DNA of 61,656 nucleotides from Jannaschia faecimaris (GCF_900107415.1 NZ_FNPX01000020.1:1-61656); one strand, 5' to 3'. Numbered from the stretch's first letter, positions 1-9,361 are shown. Numbers and translations are program-made. Notes: generated by a model not told the origin, from the sequence alone.

Positions 1-139
1 GATCGCCTGCGCGCTGCTGGAAAACCCCATAAAGTGGTCATAACCGCCGTCGCCAGAAAGCTCGTCACAATCGCGAATGCGCTTTGCAGATCACGCCAAA
101 AGTGGACCCGTCTGACCACCTGAGAAATACAGTTGCTAG
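1..139 (+). mobile_element. IS110-family transposase, 3' end (partial copy)
   Basis: Frame 1 is open from base 1 and ends at a TGA at 121-123. It reads DRLRAAGKPHKVVITAVARK and onward, which is the characteristic C-terminus of IS110/IS116/IS902 transposases. The same bases recur in reverse complement at 61518-61656, and identity stops after base 139, so 139 is probably the element end. The rest of the element lies outside the window. IS110 transposases are DEDD recombinases that usually leave no target duplication. Confidence 0.8.
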
Positions 140-345
140 CTCTATTGAGCCCTCCTCCTACGACGGCATGCTGCAAATCCAAACCGTGACCCTCGACAGC
201 TATATGGACACCAACGCGGTAGAACGGGTGAAGCTTTTCAAACTGGAGGCCGAGAGGTTTGAGCCAGAAATCCTCCAAGGCGCGCGCACGGTGTTGGACC
301 GGGTTGAATGTGTCACCATCGATGATGGGTATGAGCTTCCAAGTA
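140..345 (+). pseudogene. FkbM-family methyltransferase fragment
   Basis: The reading frame gives VTLDSYMD, KLFKLEAERFEPEILQGA and VTIDDGYE. This is the C-terminal half of an FkbM-type SAM-dependent methyltransferase, whose family motif is KID-EGFE--VL-GA. The 5' part is missing where the IS110 end begins, and similarity is lost after about base 345, so it is a scrap. FkbM enzymes O-methylate sugars in surface polysaccharides, which fits the neighbouring exopolysaccharide locus. Bases 346-604 hold nothing I recognise except an inverted repeat with 8-base arms (367-374 and 387-394). Confidence 0.6.
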
Positions 346-604
346 TGAAGGCCCGGTCCCGACATTGCGCAGATCGGATTGCTGCAATCTGCGCCATTGG
401 AACGAAAACGAATGCTGCAGTACGGCGCAGGGGAGTTGGGCGAAAGGCCGCTGAGTGCGGGATCAGACCCTTCCAGCATCGAGCACCAAGGTCCGCTTTG
501 TGCGGAAGCAGGCGTCTCGAATCTCAGGACGTCGAGCGAGGTGGACATGCGCAACCGGCCCATGGCCGCCCATCGTAATTGTTGCTATGAACGGCAGCCT
601 CGAG

Positions 605-1833
605 CTGCGGTTTCAATGGGTCGCTGCAACACAGGCTTGGAATTTCTCTGCTGGGGTTTGGTATTGCAAGGTCTTTCGAGGCCTCTCGTTGATCTGGCGA
701 GCGACTGCGCTCAGCTCTGCTTGGCTAAAGCCCGATATATCAACGCCTTTCGGGAAGTATTGACGAAGAAGTCGATTGGTATTTTCGTTACTCCCTCTTT
801 GCCAGGGTGATTGAGGATCGCAGAAGTAGACGTCGATCTTTGTGGCCAGAGTGAACTTGCGGTGCCCGGCCATCTCAGATCCACGGTCCCAGGTCAGCGA
901 CCGATACAGATCCTTCGGCAGCTTGCGCGCTTGCTTGATGAGGGCTGTGATGACGCTTTGGGTGTCTTTGTTTTCCACCTTTGCCAGCATCACAAAGCGG
1001 GAATGGCGCTCGACCAGCGTGACGATGTAGCTGTTGTTCGACCCTACGATCAAGTCGCCTTCCCAGTGGCCTGGGATAGCCCGATCCTCGACCTCAGCAG
1101 GGCGCTCGCTGATCGGAATTGCATCCTTGATCTTGCGCAGCTTGAGACCCTTTTGGGTGGCATGTCGAGACCGCCGAATGGCACGGGGACTGCGTAGGCA
1201 TTCCTGCAATTCCTTCTTCAAAACACCACGGGTCTGTACATAAAGACTGCGGTAGATCGTTTCGTGGCTCACACGGCTTTCCTCTTGGTCAGGATGCTTG
1301 CGCTTGAGCCAACCAGCTATCTGCTGTGGTGACCATTTCCGGCGCAGCTTGCGCGCAATCAAGTGGCACAAAGGATCGTTGAACGAGAGCTTACATAACT
1401 TAGGCCGCGCTGCGCAGTCCCACGCGCGCTGGTCTGAGCGGGCCGCACGATAGGTTTGACGTCCGCCGTTCCTGCGAACTTCCCGGCTGATTGTTGAAGG
1501 CGACCGGTCTAGGCTTCGGGCGATTGAACGAAGCGACTGCTGTGCGACAAGCCCTCGGGATATCTCCTCCCGCTCCATCAGACTTAAAGCATATCGCGAC
1601 CGCCTGCGTTGCGGTGGGCGGATCCCACCAAATTGCGCCAAATGAGGGAAGACCGAAGACGACGCGCGATTGAAGTGACGCCCAATCGAACTCATTGACT
1701 CACCGCGCTGCCACCGATCCCACATCTCTGACTTCTGTTTGTCCGAATAAAACGTCCGCGTCCGGTACTTCATGATCAACACTCCATCTTTCCAAAAAGA
1801 TTAAAGTGTTGCGTCGACCCGTTGAATCCGCCG
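605..1833 (-). mobile_element. IS30-family insertion sequence with terminal inverted repeats
   Basis: One transposase gene is enclosed by imperfect 28-base inverted repeats at 605-632 and 1806-1833. The reverse complement of the right repeat matches the left at about 24 of 28 positions, sharing the block GGGTCG-GCAACAC. The length of about 1.23 kb is normal for IS30 elements. The gene is uninterrupted, so the element may still be active. I could not identify a convincing target-site duplication. It lies between the FkbM scrap and the adenylation-acyltransferase fusion gene. Confidence 0.82.
613..1773 (-). CDS. IS30-family transposase
   Basis: DDE transposase of about 386 residues, full length for the family. 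The N-terminus has a helix-turn-helix region (RSIARSLDRSPSTISREV) that recognises the element ends. The integrase-type core follows, with the acidic residues visible in GHWEGDLIVG, WDRGSEM and ENTNRLLRQYFPKG, the last being very typical of IS30. The ATG at 1773 is preferred because GGAG sits about eight bases upstream; an in-frame GTG at 1782 is the alternative. The stop codon overlaps the left inverted repeat, as is common in compact IS elements. No frameshift is visible. Confidence 0.92.
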   Translation of the reverse strand: MKYRTRTFYSDKQKSEMWDRWQRGESMSSIGRHFNRASSSVFPHLAQFGGIRPPQRRRSRYALSLMEREEISRGLVAQQSLRSIARSLDRSPSTISREVRRNGGRQTYRAARSDQRAWDCAARPKLCKLSFNDPLCHLIARKLRRKWSPQQIAGWLKRKHPDQEESRVSHETIYRSLYVQTRGVLKKELQECLRSPRAIRRSRHATQKGLKLRKIKDAIPISERPAEVEDRAIPGHWEGDLIVGSNNSYIVTLVERHSRFVMLAKVENKDTQSVITALIKQARKLPKDLYRSLTWDRGSEMAGHRKFTLATKIDVYFCDPQSPWQRGSNENTNRLLRQYFPKGVDISGFSQAELSAVARQINERPRKTLQYQTPAEKFQACVAATH

Positions 1834-2066
1834 CCGAAAGCGGTCGTTGCGGGCATCGCGTTGAACGTCGGCTCCGACCCGCACAACAGACCTTGACGCT
1901 GCAAAAATTATCACACTAAGTTAGGCACCTTTCCACAGATGCACTCATGAATCCACACATTGGAATTTACCAACTGATCGGGAGAGCTTGCCACGAGAAG
2001 AAAGTGAAAGACCTTTCAGCCTATTTATATGTTGTTTTTACGGTAACGATTTAGCGAGGTTTTTGT

Positions 2067-4646
2067 TTGTCTCGATCTCCTTTTTGGGAACTGGAATCAG
2101 CGGATCCCCACGCAGTTGCCTTGTGCGTTGCGTCTACTGGGCAGACCATAACATACAGGGAATTGAAGAGCCGCAGGGATAGGATGCGTGCCCAATTCGG
2201 ATTCGGTCGCGGAATTTGCCGCATCACGGCTGAGCCAAGTGTCGACTTCGTGTCCATCTATCTGGCAGCACTGCAATCTGGTTGCCCGGTCGTCCTCGAA
2301 GCGCAATTGGATCGCGAAGATGAATCGAAAGCAGGTCTGCCCTGTCTGTACGAACTCGACCGTAAATCGGGAAGAGTAGTGGCGAACGAAGCCAACAAGG
2401 GACACGCTTTCCACACTGAGCTCAAACTTCTTCTGTCCACATCAGGCTCTACCGGCGCGAAGAAGTTCGTCCGCCTGTCGGCGGAAAACCTCACAGCGAA
2501 CAGCATCTCGATCGTTCAGTATTTGGACATTCGGCCCGATGACCGGGCTCCGACGTCACTCCCTCTCAATTATTCCTACGGATTGTCGATCCTCAACAGC
2601 CATCTCCAGGCGGGCGCTTCGCTCCTGCTTATTGAAGAGCCTGTCACTTCCTACGCGTTGTGGGAAGCGTTTGATAAGTATGCCTGCACCAGTTTTTCTG
2701 GCGTGCCCCAAACCTTTCGAATTCTGGAGCGAAGCGGCCAATTGTTTCGCGAAAGAGCCGCCTTGAGATATGTGACGCAAGCTGGGGGGAAACTTGACGC
2801 CGAAGAAGTCAAACGTTGGGTTGCTGCAGGCCAACGTAGTGGTTGGGACTTTCTTGTCATGTATGGCCAGACCGAGGCGTCTCCACGCATGTCTTATTTG
2901 CCTGCGAACCTTTCTGCGGACAACCCGTCATCGATTGGAGTAGCGATCCCGAACGGCAAACTCTGGGTATCGGGACCGGACGAAGCTCCCTTGCCTGCCG
3001 GTGAAGAGGGTGAACTTGTCTACGAGGGCCCAAACGTCATGATGGGCTATGCGACCTGTATTGAGGATCTTGCCAAACCTTCCGGCCCGCAAAAGCTGAA
3101 AACCGGTGATATCGGATACTTCGATGAACAGGGCCTGTTCTATATCACGGGCCGTTCGGCAAGATTTCTGAAACTTTCCGGAAAGCGCGTCAGCCTGGAC
3201 GAAGTGGAGCGGTGGCTCCGGCGTCAAGTCGTGGACTGTATCGCAATCGGCAGTGACGACGCCCTGCAGATCTTGCACACGGGCGAACGGGGGGTCGCCT
3301 CAAGTGTTGCACAATGGCTGTCGGTTCCGTCTCCTTTTATCAAGGAACTGTCGGTCGATACACTGCCACTGAACCAGAACGGAAAGGCTGACCTGGCGCG
3401 GGCGGCAGAACTATTCGAAATCCACACATCGAGGCAAACACCTGATGGTCAACAGGCGAGCGATACCGGCAGCGGAATTGACACGATCGCGTCAATTTTT
3501 CGGCATCAGTTTCCTGGATCCACCGTGACGGCGGATACCACGTTTGATGACCTGGGCGGAACATCCAATGATTTCGTTGAACTCGAGATGGCCCTGGAAG
3601 AGGCGGGCGTCGCGCCATTCGAAAACTGGCATTTATATCCTGTCTCAGCCCTCTCCGAAAAGATACCTCGACATGCAATCACAAGGTCTTGGTTGCGTCC
3701 AGATCACGGAGCCGCCCGCGCATTATGCTGCATATTGGTTGTTCTGCTCCACGTCGTTGGGGGGAGGGAAGGAGACGGTGGTCTCAACCTGCCTGCCGCG
3801 TCGAATTGGCACGTGCTGAATGATGTGCTTGAGCCACTGCGAATGCCTCTGTTCACGTTCTTATCAGGTTACGCGTTCCAAGTGATGAAAGCAGACGGAA
3901 GGACCTTGCGAGGACATGTTTCGATGCTGCTTAATCGTTTGTTGGCACCCACTCTGTTTGCGATTTCTGTATTTTCCATTGCATCTAATTTGGTGGGCAC
4001 CAAGTTCTCTCTGGACACCCCAGTCGAGTTCTTGAGCATTTTTCTTTTCCCGTACGGGGTTTTCTGGTTCGTTATGGCTCTGTGCCTCATGACGACTGTG
4101 ACCTATCTTATACGAAGGTATTTTAGAGGGGCTTCCGCATATATCTTACTAGGCCTCGCGGTCGCCCTTGTGATTTGGCAGCTCAATTTCCAATATAATG
4201 TTTGGGCGATAAACCAGTCCACTAAATTAATGCCATTTTTCATCTTCGGGTCCTTTTATGCGAGCCATGCAGACTGGCTCCACGCGCGAATGGGGCGCAT
4301 AGTAGCTTTGGCGTTGACTGCGTTAGTGTTGAGCCAGCTAGTCGAAATTGGCCCTTCTGGTTCGCACGGTTTTTCGAATTTTATATTGTCACTCTCCTAC
4401 ATTTTTTTGTGCGTAGCGTTCGCACGTCATGTGCCGATCCTTTCCCTGATCGCGCCTTATACATTTTTCATCTACCTTTGGCACGTCTTAGCAGCGTCTG
4501 GAACGCGGATTCTATGGACGGGTAATTTTGAAAATGTGGGACTATCGATCTTCGCAGGAACCGTGGCAGGAGTGGTGTTACCAATCTTACTGTTTCATGT
4601 CCTTGCTTACCTTCCGTTCAGCGCCGCGTATCTTCGAGGCAAATAG
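2067..4646 (+). CDS. Adenylation domain, carrier protein and acyltransferase-3 fusion
   Basis: An 859-residue fusion of three parts. Residues 1-450 form an AMP-binding acyl/aminoacyl adenylating domain, with STSGSTGAKK at 124-133, YGQTE at 266-270, TGD at 347-349 and the C-terminal lysine in NQNGK at 440. Residues about 470-530 are a carrier domain with LGGTSND; Ser500 is the predicted phosphopantetheine site. Residues about 550-855 form a multi-pass acyltransferase-3 domain with a candidate catalytic His562 and RMPLFTFLSGY. The layout suggests that one protein activates an acid, tethers it and hands it to a membrane transferase that decorates a polysaccharide (inference). The start is TTG with AGCGAGG seven bases upstream. 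Base composition is lower in GC than in the polysaccharide genes downstream, suggesting separate acquisition. Confidence 0.85.
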   Translation: MSRSPFWELESADPHAVALCVASTGQTITYRELKSRRDRMRAQFGFGRGICRITAEPSVDFVSIYLAALQSGCPVVLEAQLDREDESKAGLPCLYELDRKSGRVVANEANKGHAFHTELKLLLSTSGSTGAKKFVRLSAENLTANSISIVQYLDIRPDDRAPTSLPLNYSYGLSILNSHLQAGASLLLIEEPVTSYALWEAFDKYACTSFSGVPQTFRILERSGQLFRERAALRYVTQAGGKLDAEEVKRWVAAGQRSGWDFLVMYGQTEASPRMSYLPANLSADNPSSIGVAIPNGKLWVSGPDEAPLPAGEEGELVYEGPNVMMGYATCIEDLAKPSGPQKLKTGDIGYFDEQGLFYITGRSARFLKLSGKRVSLDEVERWLRRQVVDCIAIGSDDALQILHTGERGVASSVAQWLSVPSPFIKELSVDTLPLNQNGKADLARAAELFEIHTSRQTPDGQQASDTGSGIDTIASIFRHQFPGSTVTADTTFDDLGGTSNDFVELEMALEEAGVAPFENWHLYPVSALSEKIPRHAITRSWLRPDHGAARALCCILVVLLHVVGGREGDGGLNLPAASNWHVLNDVLEPLRMPLFTFLSGYAFQVMKADGRTLRGHVSMLLNRLLAPTLFAISVFSIASNLVGTKFSLDTPVEFLSIFLFPYGVFWFVMALCLMTTVTYLIRRYFRGASAYILLGLAVALVIWQLNFQYNVWAINQSTKLMPFFIFGSFYASHADWLHARMGRIVALALTALVLSQLVEIGPSGSHGFSNFILSLSYIFLCVAFARHVPILSLIAPYTFFIYLWHVLAASGTRILWTGNFENVGLSIFAGTVAGVVLPILLFHVLAYLPFSAAYLRGK

Positions 4647-4684
4647 AATTTTTCAAACCAAAGAAGGAACGGCAGTCGGCCCAT

Positions 4685-5035
4685 TCATTCCTTGGATTCC
4701 AGATGAAATATCTGACCAAAGTCCGATGCGGTCCGTTCAACAGATGATTGGGTGCCCTCAAAGTCCTGCACTGCAACCAATTGGAGCATCGTCCCAGACA
4801 GCTGACCTTCGCGTATAGTGCGGCTGTTCCGACCGATGCGCGTGTGCCCGTAGATGCCGGGACCGCCGTCTCCGCAACTCATTACGTAGAGGATAGCGAT
4901 GAACAGAGCCAAGATCGGCAGGAAAAGTAGTGCAAAAACCATGTCGAAACCTCCCTTGCATAGACCGCTTATGTTGCGCTCGGAAATATTGAAAGGCGTA
5001 GCATCGTATGTCTGTGCAGATTGCGAATGCCGCAT
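4685..5035 (-). pseudogene. Broken priming sugar transferase (ExoY/WcaJ-type) fragment
   Basis: The frame contains GGFDMVFALLFLPILALFIAI followed by GGPGIYGHTRIGRNSRT. This is the membrane helix and the start of the cytoplasmic domain of bacterial sugar transferases, which attach the first sugar phosphate to undecaprenyl phosphate. After RNSRT the expected LRSM-type continuation is absent, and the frame ends within about 40 unrelated residues, so the catalytic domain is gone. Intact members run from about 200 to 480 residues. A broken priming enzyme inside an export locus suggests that the function is supplied elsewhere or that the locus is decaying. Confidence 0.65.
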
Positions 5036-5492
5036 AGAAACAGCCCCCCTAAATTCTCATAAGTATCAGTCTTAGAAGGAAAAAATATAGGTTGGCATCT
5101 GGGTGACGGTCGGTAAAGGATGAAGGCAGAAACATGTCGTTCAGATGTCGGATATCAGATGTTCCTGCAAGATTTTGAAGGTTCTATTTCGTGTTTGCAG
5201 CATGATTGCGCTACTCTGGAACGGGGAGGGACGGGCGCGCTGATCTTCCGACCGAGCCGGCGTTATAAGATTAAACGACTGAATAAAAAATTAAGCGACT
5301 TTATTACCCCAGTTTCGGTGGTGCGGATCGAAGGACTGTTGCGCGAACGGGGACAAATAGTTTCTGTCGCTCCAAAAAGTCGGCGAAATGTCGCAGATGC
5401 AGAATTATGGCATCATCCGGGCGTTCGCCCGCTTCCCTTCGCCGGGTCTAACGGGCATCAAACATCGTGGGGATCACCCTTGAGGGCAGACA
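5036..5492. other. Gene-free stretch with a spaced direct repeat
   Basis: No believable gene is seen here. It contains ATTAAACGACT at 5270-5280 and ATTAAGCGACT at 5290-5300, one mismatch apart and spaced exactly 20 bases start to start, with TATAAG nearby. This could be a binding site for a dimeric activator or part of the promoter of the sulfotransferase gene that begins at 5493. That role is inference. Confidence 0.35.
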
Positions 5493-6389
5493 ATGGAAAT
5501 GGACCGGCGCAAGGCGACCTTCATCGGCATCGGGGCCCAGAAATGCGCCTCTACCTGGCTTCACGGCGTCTTGGAGCAGTGCGGGGACGTCCGCGTCGCC
5601 GACGGCAAGGAGGTGGATTTCTTCAGCTACTACTTCGACCGTGGGTATGAATGGTACGAACGCGTATTCGATGCACAGCCTGAGGTGCGTCACCGGGGTG
5701 AAGTCTCTCCATCTTATTTTATACACCCCGACGCGCCAAGGCGAGCCGCGGCCTACGCGTCGGACCTGCATGTCTTCGTCTGCCTGCGAGATCCGGTCTC
5801 GCGGGCCTTCTCCAATCACCTCCACGAAGTGCGCAAGGGGCACGTAACCGGTAACAACCAAGTGTTCGAGACTGCACTGGAAAATAACCCGCTCTATATC
5901 GAACAGGGAAGGTATGCTCACCATCTGGCCCGCTGGCGCGACGCCTTTCCGGCAGACCGAATCCATGTCTTCTTCCAAGAGGAGATATACGCCGACCGCG
6001 CCGCAGCCGCGCGCCGGGTGACCGACGCGCTCGACCTGCCAGCGCTTGAGGATTTTCTCGACCGCCAGGTCAATGAGAGCGTGCGTTACCGCAACGCCGC
6101 CTTGGGCGAGACCCTTTGGAAACTTGGAAATATAGCTCGCCAGGCAGGGTTGGGCCGCGCAGTCGAGACGGCCAAGTCCGTGCCCGGCCTGCGCCATCTG
6201 CGCGCCGCCAACCGCGAGGGGCTGCGTGACGTGGTGCCCCCAATGCGCCCCGATACAGAAAAACGCATTGCCGACCTGTTGGCCTCCGAAGTGGACAAAC
6301 TAGAGCATCTTCTGGGGCACCCCGTGCCTTGGCCGCGATTTCGCGGCCCCCATGCTGCCTTAAAAGATTATCGTACAGACAAAATCTGA
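5493..6389 (+). CDS. Sulfotransferase (PAPS-dependent), polysaccharide-associated
   Basis: A 298-residue cytosolic sulfotransferase predicted to move sulfate from PAPS to a sugar hydroxyl. The 5'-phosphosulfate loop is GIGAQKCASTWLH at residues 12-24. The 3'-phosphate site is CLRDPVSRAFSNHL at about 97-110, with the usual Arg and Ser. This pattern matches the Sulfotransfer_1/3 group of bacterial carbohydrate sulfotransferases. It is the first of four sulfotransferase genes in the locus and differs from the others in sequence. The ATG at 5493 has AGGGCAGAC upstream as a weak ribosome site. It is followed by an RTX pseudogene. The acceptor is unknown; a repeat unit of the exopolysaccharide is the likely one. 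Confidence 0.85.
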   Translation: MEMDRRKATFIGIGAQKCASTWLHGVLEQCGDVRVADGKEVDFFSYYFDRGYEWYERVFDAQPEVRHRGEVSPSYFIHPDAPRRAAAYASDLHVFVCLRDPVSRAFSNHLHEVRKGHVTGNNQVFETALENNPLYIEQGRYAHHLARWRDAFPADRIHVFFQEEIYADRAAAARRVTDALDLPALEDFLDRQVNESVRYRNAALGETLWKLGNIARQAGLGRAVETAKSVPGLRHLRAANREGLRDVVPPMRPDTEKRIADLLASEVDKLEHLLGHPVPWPRFRGPHAALKDYRTDKI

Positions 6390-6454
6390 TCATCAATTTA
6401 TACCTTTTCTGGCTAGCCATGAAAAAAATGAGTCCAAAAAGTTGAGATGCTTGA

Positions 6455-7265
6455 CCACGCTGACCGGCACCGATGCCAACGACATTTTGGTAGCAATAGG
6501 ATTTGGGGACATGCCCAGTGCCAGGACTGGCAACTTACCCTTGTAAATATGCATGAGTGTACCGTCCTCGAGGACGGGAAAGGCAGCTATAGGTATCGGC
6601 TCACCAAGGCAGAGACGAAAACCATCAAGACCGCCTATGGCGGCATCGATACCATCTTCGCGCGCGACTTCATGACTCTGGCCGACCACGTCGAGAGCCC
6701 GATCTTCACCAAGGTCGCACGCTGGCACACCTGGACGGCAACGCCGTCGCCAACGACATGCGAGCCGGCGACGGCTAACAGGTCCTGACCGGACGCTCGG
6801 ACGACGACACGCTGACGGGATTGAGACCTTCTCTTCGACTGAATTGGCGATGACCTGCCGCGCGATAGTGGTCCCGAAAGCGGTGACCGACCCTTCGGCG
6901 AGACCGGGAACGATACGCTGATGGCGGTACCTGGCGCTAGATGCTGTTCGGCGACGACGGACGGGACAAGCTGGAGGCCAGCAGCGGCGGCGACGATGTG
7001 CTGCACGGCGAAGCCGGGGACGACCGGCTCAAGGGCCGCGGGCCAAGACTTTTCCCGCTTTGCCCTCGGCGAAATCGACTGGGAAAGGTTACTTGATCTG
7101 GAGGAGCGCGAGCACCTCGAGATCTCCGCTTCCGTCATGCCAAAGACGATCGCGCTGCGGGTAAGTGACCATCAGGTTCAGATCGAAGCGCTCCTGACGG
7201 ACGAGGCCGAGGTGCCTTTCGTCGAAGGAATAGAGGCGGCGGACACGTGGATCATATCAGAGCGT
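6455..7265 (+). pseudogene. RTX (haemolysin-type calcium-binding) protein, degraded
   Basis: Several frames together recover an RTX protein. LTGTDANDILV occurs near 6469, GGIDTIFARDF near 6637, and FGDDGRDKLEASSGGDDVL followed by HGEAGDDRLKG near 6950-7030. A C-terminal piece reads LEISASVMPKTIALRV near 7120-7170. Stop codons and frame changes separate them, for example a TAA at about 6778, so no single product can be made. An intact RTX gene lies at 9385-9960. Such proteins leave by type I secretion and often sit in exopolysaccharide loci. Confidence 0.6.
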
Positions 7266-7269
7266 CCGT

Positions 7270-8094
7270 TCAGCTACGGGTGCGGGCCGCCTCAAAGATG
7301 GCTATATCGGGGGCACAAAGCGCATGGATCCGCTCTATCTGCGCGGGAGTGTGCTCGGGCGGGCGGTCCGGTGCCGTATTGAGCCGAGCCGGCGACAGCC
7401 GAACGCCAAACAGCGCACGATAAGCCTCGAGGAACCGGTCCATCCGGTCGAGAAATCCTACCAGCGCCATCTGCGATAGTCGCGCATGGGCGAGGGCGAG
7501 GGCGTCGGATACCTCGTTCTCAGCGATGTCGTTGGCACCGGCCAGGTACCGCAGGTAGACTCGCGCATGCCGACGTGCGACGGGGCCCTCCAGATAGGCA
7601 TCGAAGTCGTCTTCCAGCAGGCCGTTGCGCTTCATCATGCGAAAGTTCGACACCGTACGCGCAACCGGGTCGCGCAGGATAGTCACGTATTTGTAGGCGT
7701 TCCCGAAATGGCGCTCGGCGCGCGTCGACCAAAGTACATGGCCGTGGATCAGCATCGTGTCCCACGCCATGTGCTGCAGCAGCATCTTCTCGCGCAGATC
7801 AAAGGTAAGCTGCCCGTGTTCCAGATCCTCATGGCAGAGCGCGGCGCTGTCCTCGCCGAAGGACAACATTGAAGCTGTGCGCCGCGTCGACACCGCATCG
7901 ATCACCCCGATCCGCTGGTTGAGAGGAACGGTCGCGTACATCGCCTCCGACAGCGAGGTGCCGCCGCATTTGGGCATATGCAGAAAGACGCTGCGATGGC
8001 GCGGCGCGGCACCGGGCCGAGTTCGGCGCATCCGTCCGGCCGCGATTGCGGCATGCCTTGCGATACGCTGCTTAAATGGGGCCTCTCGCGCCAT
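7270..8094 (-). CDS. Sulfotransferase family protein
   Basis: A 274-residue protein of the Sulfotransfer_2-like group. The PAPS 5'-phosphosulfate motif is FLHMPKCGGTSL at residues 37-48, and the 3'-phosphate motif is ILRDPVARTVSNF at about 139-151. No signal peptide or membrane helix is visible, so it should act in the cytoplasm on lipid-linked or nucleotide-activated sugar. It lies 76 bases downstream of the acyltransferase gene on the same strand, so the two are probably co-transcribed and may decorate the same polymer. Its 3' end nearly touches the RTX pseudogene coming from the other side. The acceptor is unknown. Confidence 0.83.
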   Translation of the reverse strand: MAREAPFKQRIARHAAIAAGRMRRTRPGAAPRHRSVFLHMPKCGGTSLSEAMYATVPLNQRIGVIDAVSTRRTASMLSFGEDSAALCHEDLEHGQLTFDLREKMLLQHMAWDTMLIHGHVLWSTRAERHFGNAYKYVTILRDPVARTVSNFRMMKRNGLLEDDFDAYLEGPVARRHARVYLRYLAGANDIAENEVSDALALAHARLSQMALVGFLDRMDRFLEAYRALFGVRLSPARLNTAPDRPPEHTPAQIERIHALCAPDIAIFEAARTRS

Positions 8095-8170
8095 AGGTTC
8101 GCTCCGTTCCGTTCGCTCTGCTCCAACCCCTGAGCGGATCGAAGGAATTCGACATTCTTCCCGCGCGACC

Positions 8171-9238
8171 TTAGGCGGCCTCAGCCGGACGGCACCGGGG
8201 CAGCAGCCGGCTCAGGATGACTCGCTGGGCAACTCGCTCAATCCAGCGCTCGCTCAGGGCCGAGGCCCCCAAGGTCGCCGCGACGACGAGGACCGCCTGC
8301 CCTGCCGGTGCCAAGCTGGGCAGCAGTGTCTCGACCATCACGAGGGCCGGCATGTGCAGTAGGTAGACGCTGAACGAGACCTGCCCCAGCCAGCGCATCG
8401 GCCAGACGGCGAAGAGCCGCGTGAGCCCATAGCCGTACAGAACCGCAATCAGCAGCAGCAGCATATAGCCTGCCCCGATCGGATCGCCGAAAGCCGGAAG
8501 TCGTGGCAGGTCGAGGGCCAAACGGATGCCCGGTGGCACCAGAACGATCGCCCCAATTAAGCAAGCTGAGACTAGGGCGGCTCCGGCCCCGTGCGCGCCG
8601 AAGGCCCGCGCAAATGCCGGCCGGGTCGACAGGGCTCCCAGCATTGTGCCGACCGCGAAAAAATGCATCCAGAAGGCCAGATTGTAGGTGTGCTCCATCC
8701 GCTCGCCAAAGCCGGTCGTCGCGATCACCGCCAGGCCGACCGCAGCCTGCACCGCCAGTGCAGCAAGAAGGGCCGCCGCCAGATAGCCCCGGGAGGCGCA
8801 CCACCAGAGCCCCGCAAACACGACATAGAACTGGATCTCGACCGGGATGGACCACAGCACGCCCGTCCCATGTACCAAGGCCGCCGCCCAGGCCATATCC
8901 TGCGGGCCGTGCTGCTCGTATGGCTGCAGATCCCAGAGCGCCATGATCCCGCCCAGCACCAGCGCAGCATAAAACAACGGCAGGACCCGAGCACAGCGCC
9001 GGACCGCGTACTCCCACAGGTCCGCCCGGTCCACCGGCCGGTGCAGATAGAGTCGCGCCATAAGCAAGCCGCTTAGTCCGAAGAACAGCGCCACGCCCAG
9101 GCGCCCGAAGCCCTGCCCCAGCACAGCCGGAAGCATGCCCCCGTTGGCGAGATGCGAAACGAGTACGATCACCACGGCCAGACCGCGCAGCCCGTCGAGG
9201 CCGGGAAGGTGAGTGCGGGGATCAGAGGGGTCCGTCAT
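8171..9238 (-). CDS. Acyltransferase-3 family membrane O-acyltransferase (OafA/ExoZ-like)
   Basis: About 355 residues with roughly ten membrane segments. The family signature is near the N-terminus: LPGLDGLRGLAVVIVLVSH, with the conserved histidine, then FFGLSGLLMARL, and WSIPVEIQFYV further on. Relatives such as OafA and ExoZ acetylate or otherwise acylate surface polysaccharides at the inner membrane. I prefer the ATG at 9238 (MTDPSDPRTHL) over an upstream in-frame start at 9292, because the extra 18 residues look uncoded and a weak AAGGCA precedes 9238. It is the first gene of a pair with the sulfotransferase at 7270-8094. The donor and acceptor cannot be read from the sequence. Confidence 0.85.
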   Translation of the reverse strand: MTDPSDPRTHLPGLDGLRGLAVVIVLVSHLANGGMLPAVLGQGFGRLGVALFFGLSGLLMARLYLHRPVDRADLWEYAVRRCARVLPLFYAALVLGGIMALWDLQPYEQHGPQDMAWAAALVHGTGVLWSIPVEIQFYVVFAGLWWCASRGYLAAALLAALAVQAAVGLAVIATTGFGERMEHTYNLAFWMHFFAVGTMLGALSTRPAFARAFGAHGAGAALVSACLIGAIVLVPPGIRLALDLPRLPAFGDPIGAGYMLLLLIAVLYGYGLTRLFAVWPMRWLGQVSFSVYLLHMPALVMVETLLPSLAPAGQAVLVVAATLGASALSERWIERVAQRVILSRLLPRCRPAEAA

Positions 9239-9328
9239 GTATGCGTTGCCTTTTTTCGCCATCCCGGTGCCGGTCGGATGTCGATGTACCAATGCCCGTG
9301 GCCAGAGTTCACAGGATTATTGAACGAA

Positions 9329-9361
9329 AAAGGGCCGGTTGGAATACCCACCGGCCCTTCG
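9329..9361 (-). terminator. Rho-independent terminator of the RTX gene
   Basis: On the minus strand a stem of AAGGGCCGGT with ACCGGCCCTT and a short loop is followed by a run of T. It lies just downstream of the RTX gene stop at 9385 and upstream of the acyltransferase gene, so the acyltransferase probably has its own promoter. Confidence 0.8.

Noticed and set aside
5120-5650. Plus-strand open frame before and into the sulfotransferase gene
   Set aside because: Its second half is a shadow of the sulfotransferase gene and its first half has no recognisable protein features.
8238-9017. Long minus-strand frame within the acyltransferase gene
   Set aside because: It is a GC-driven shadow of the true acyltransferase-3 frame and is low in complexity.
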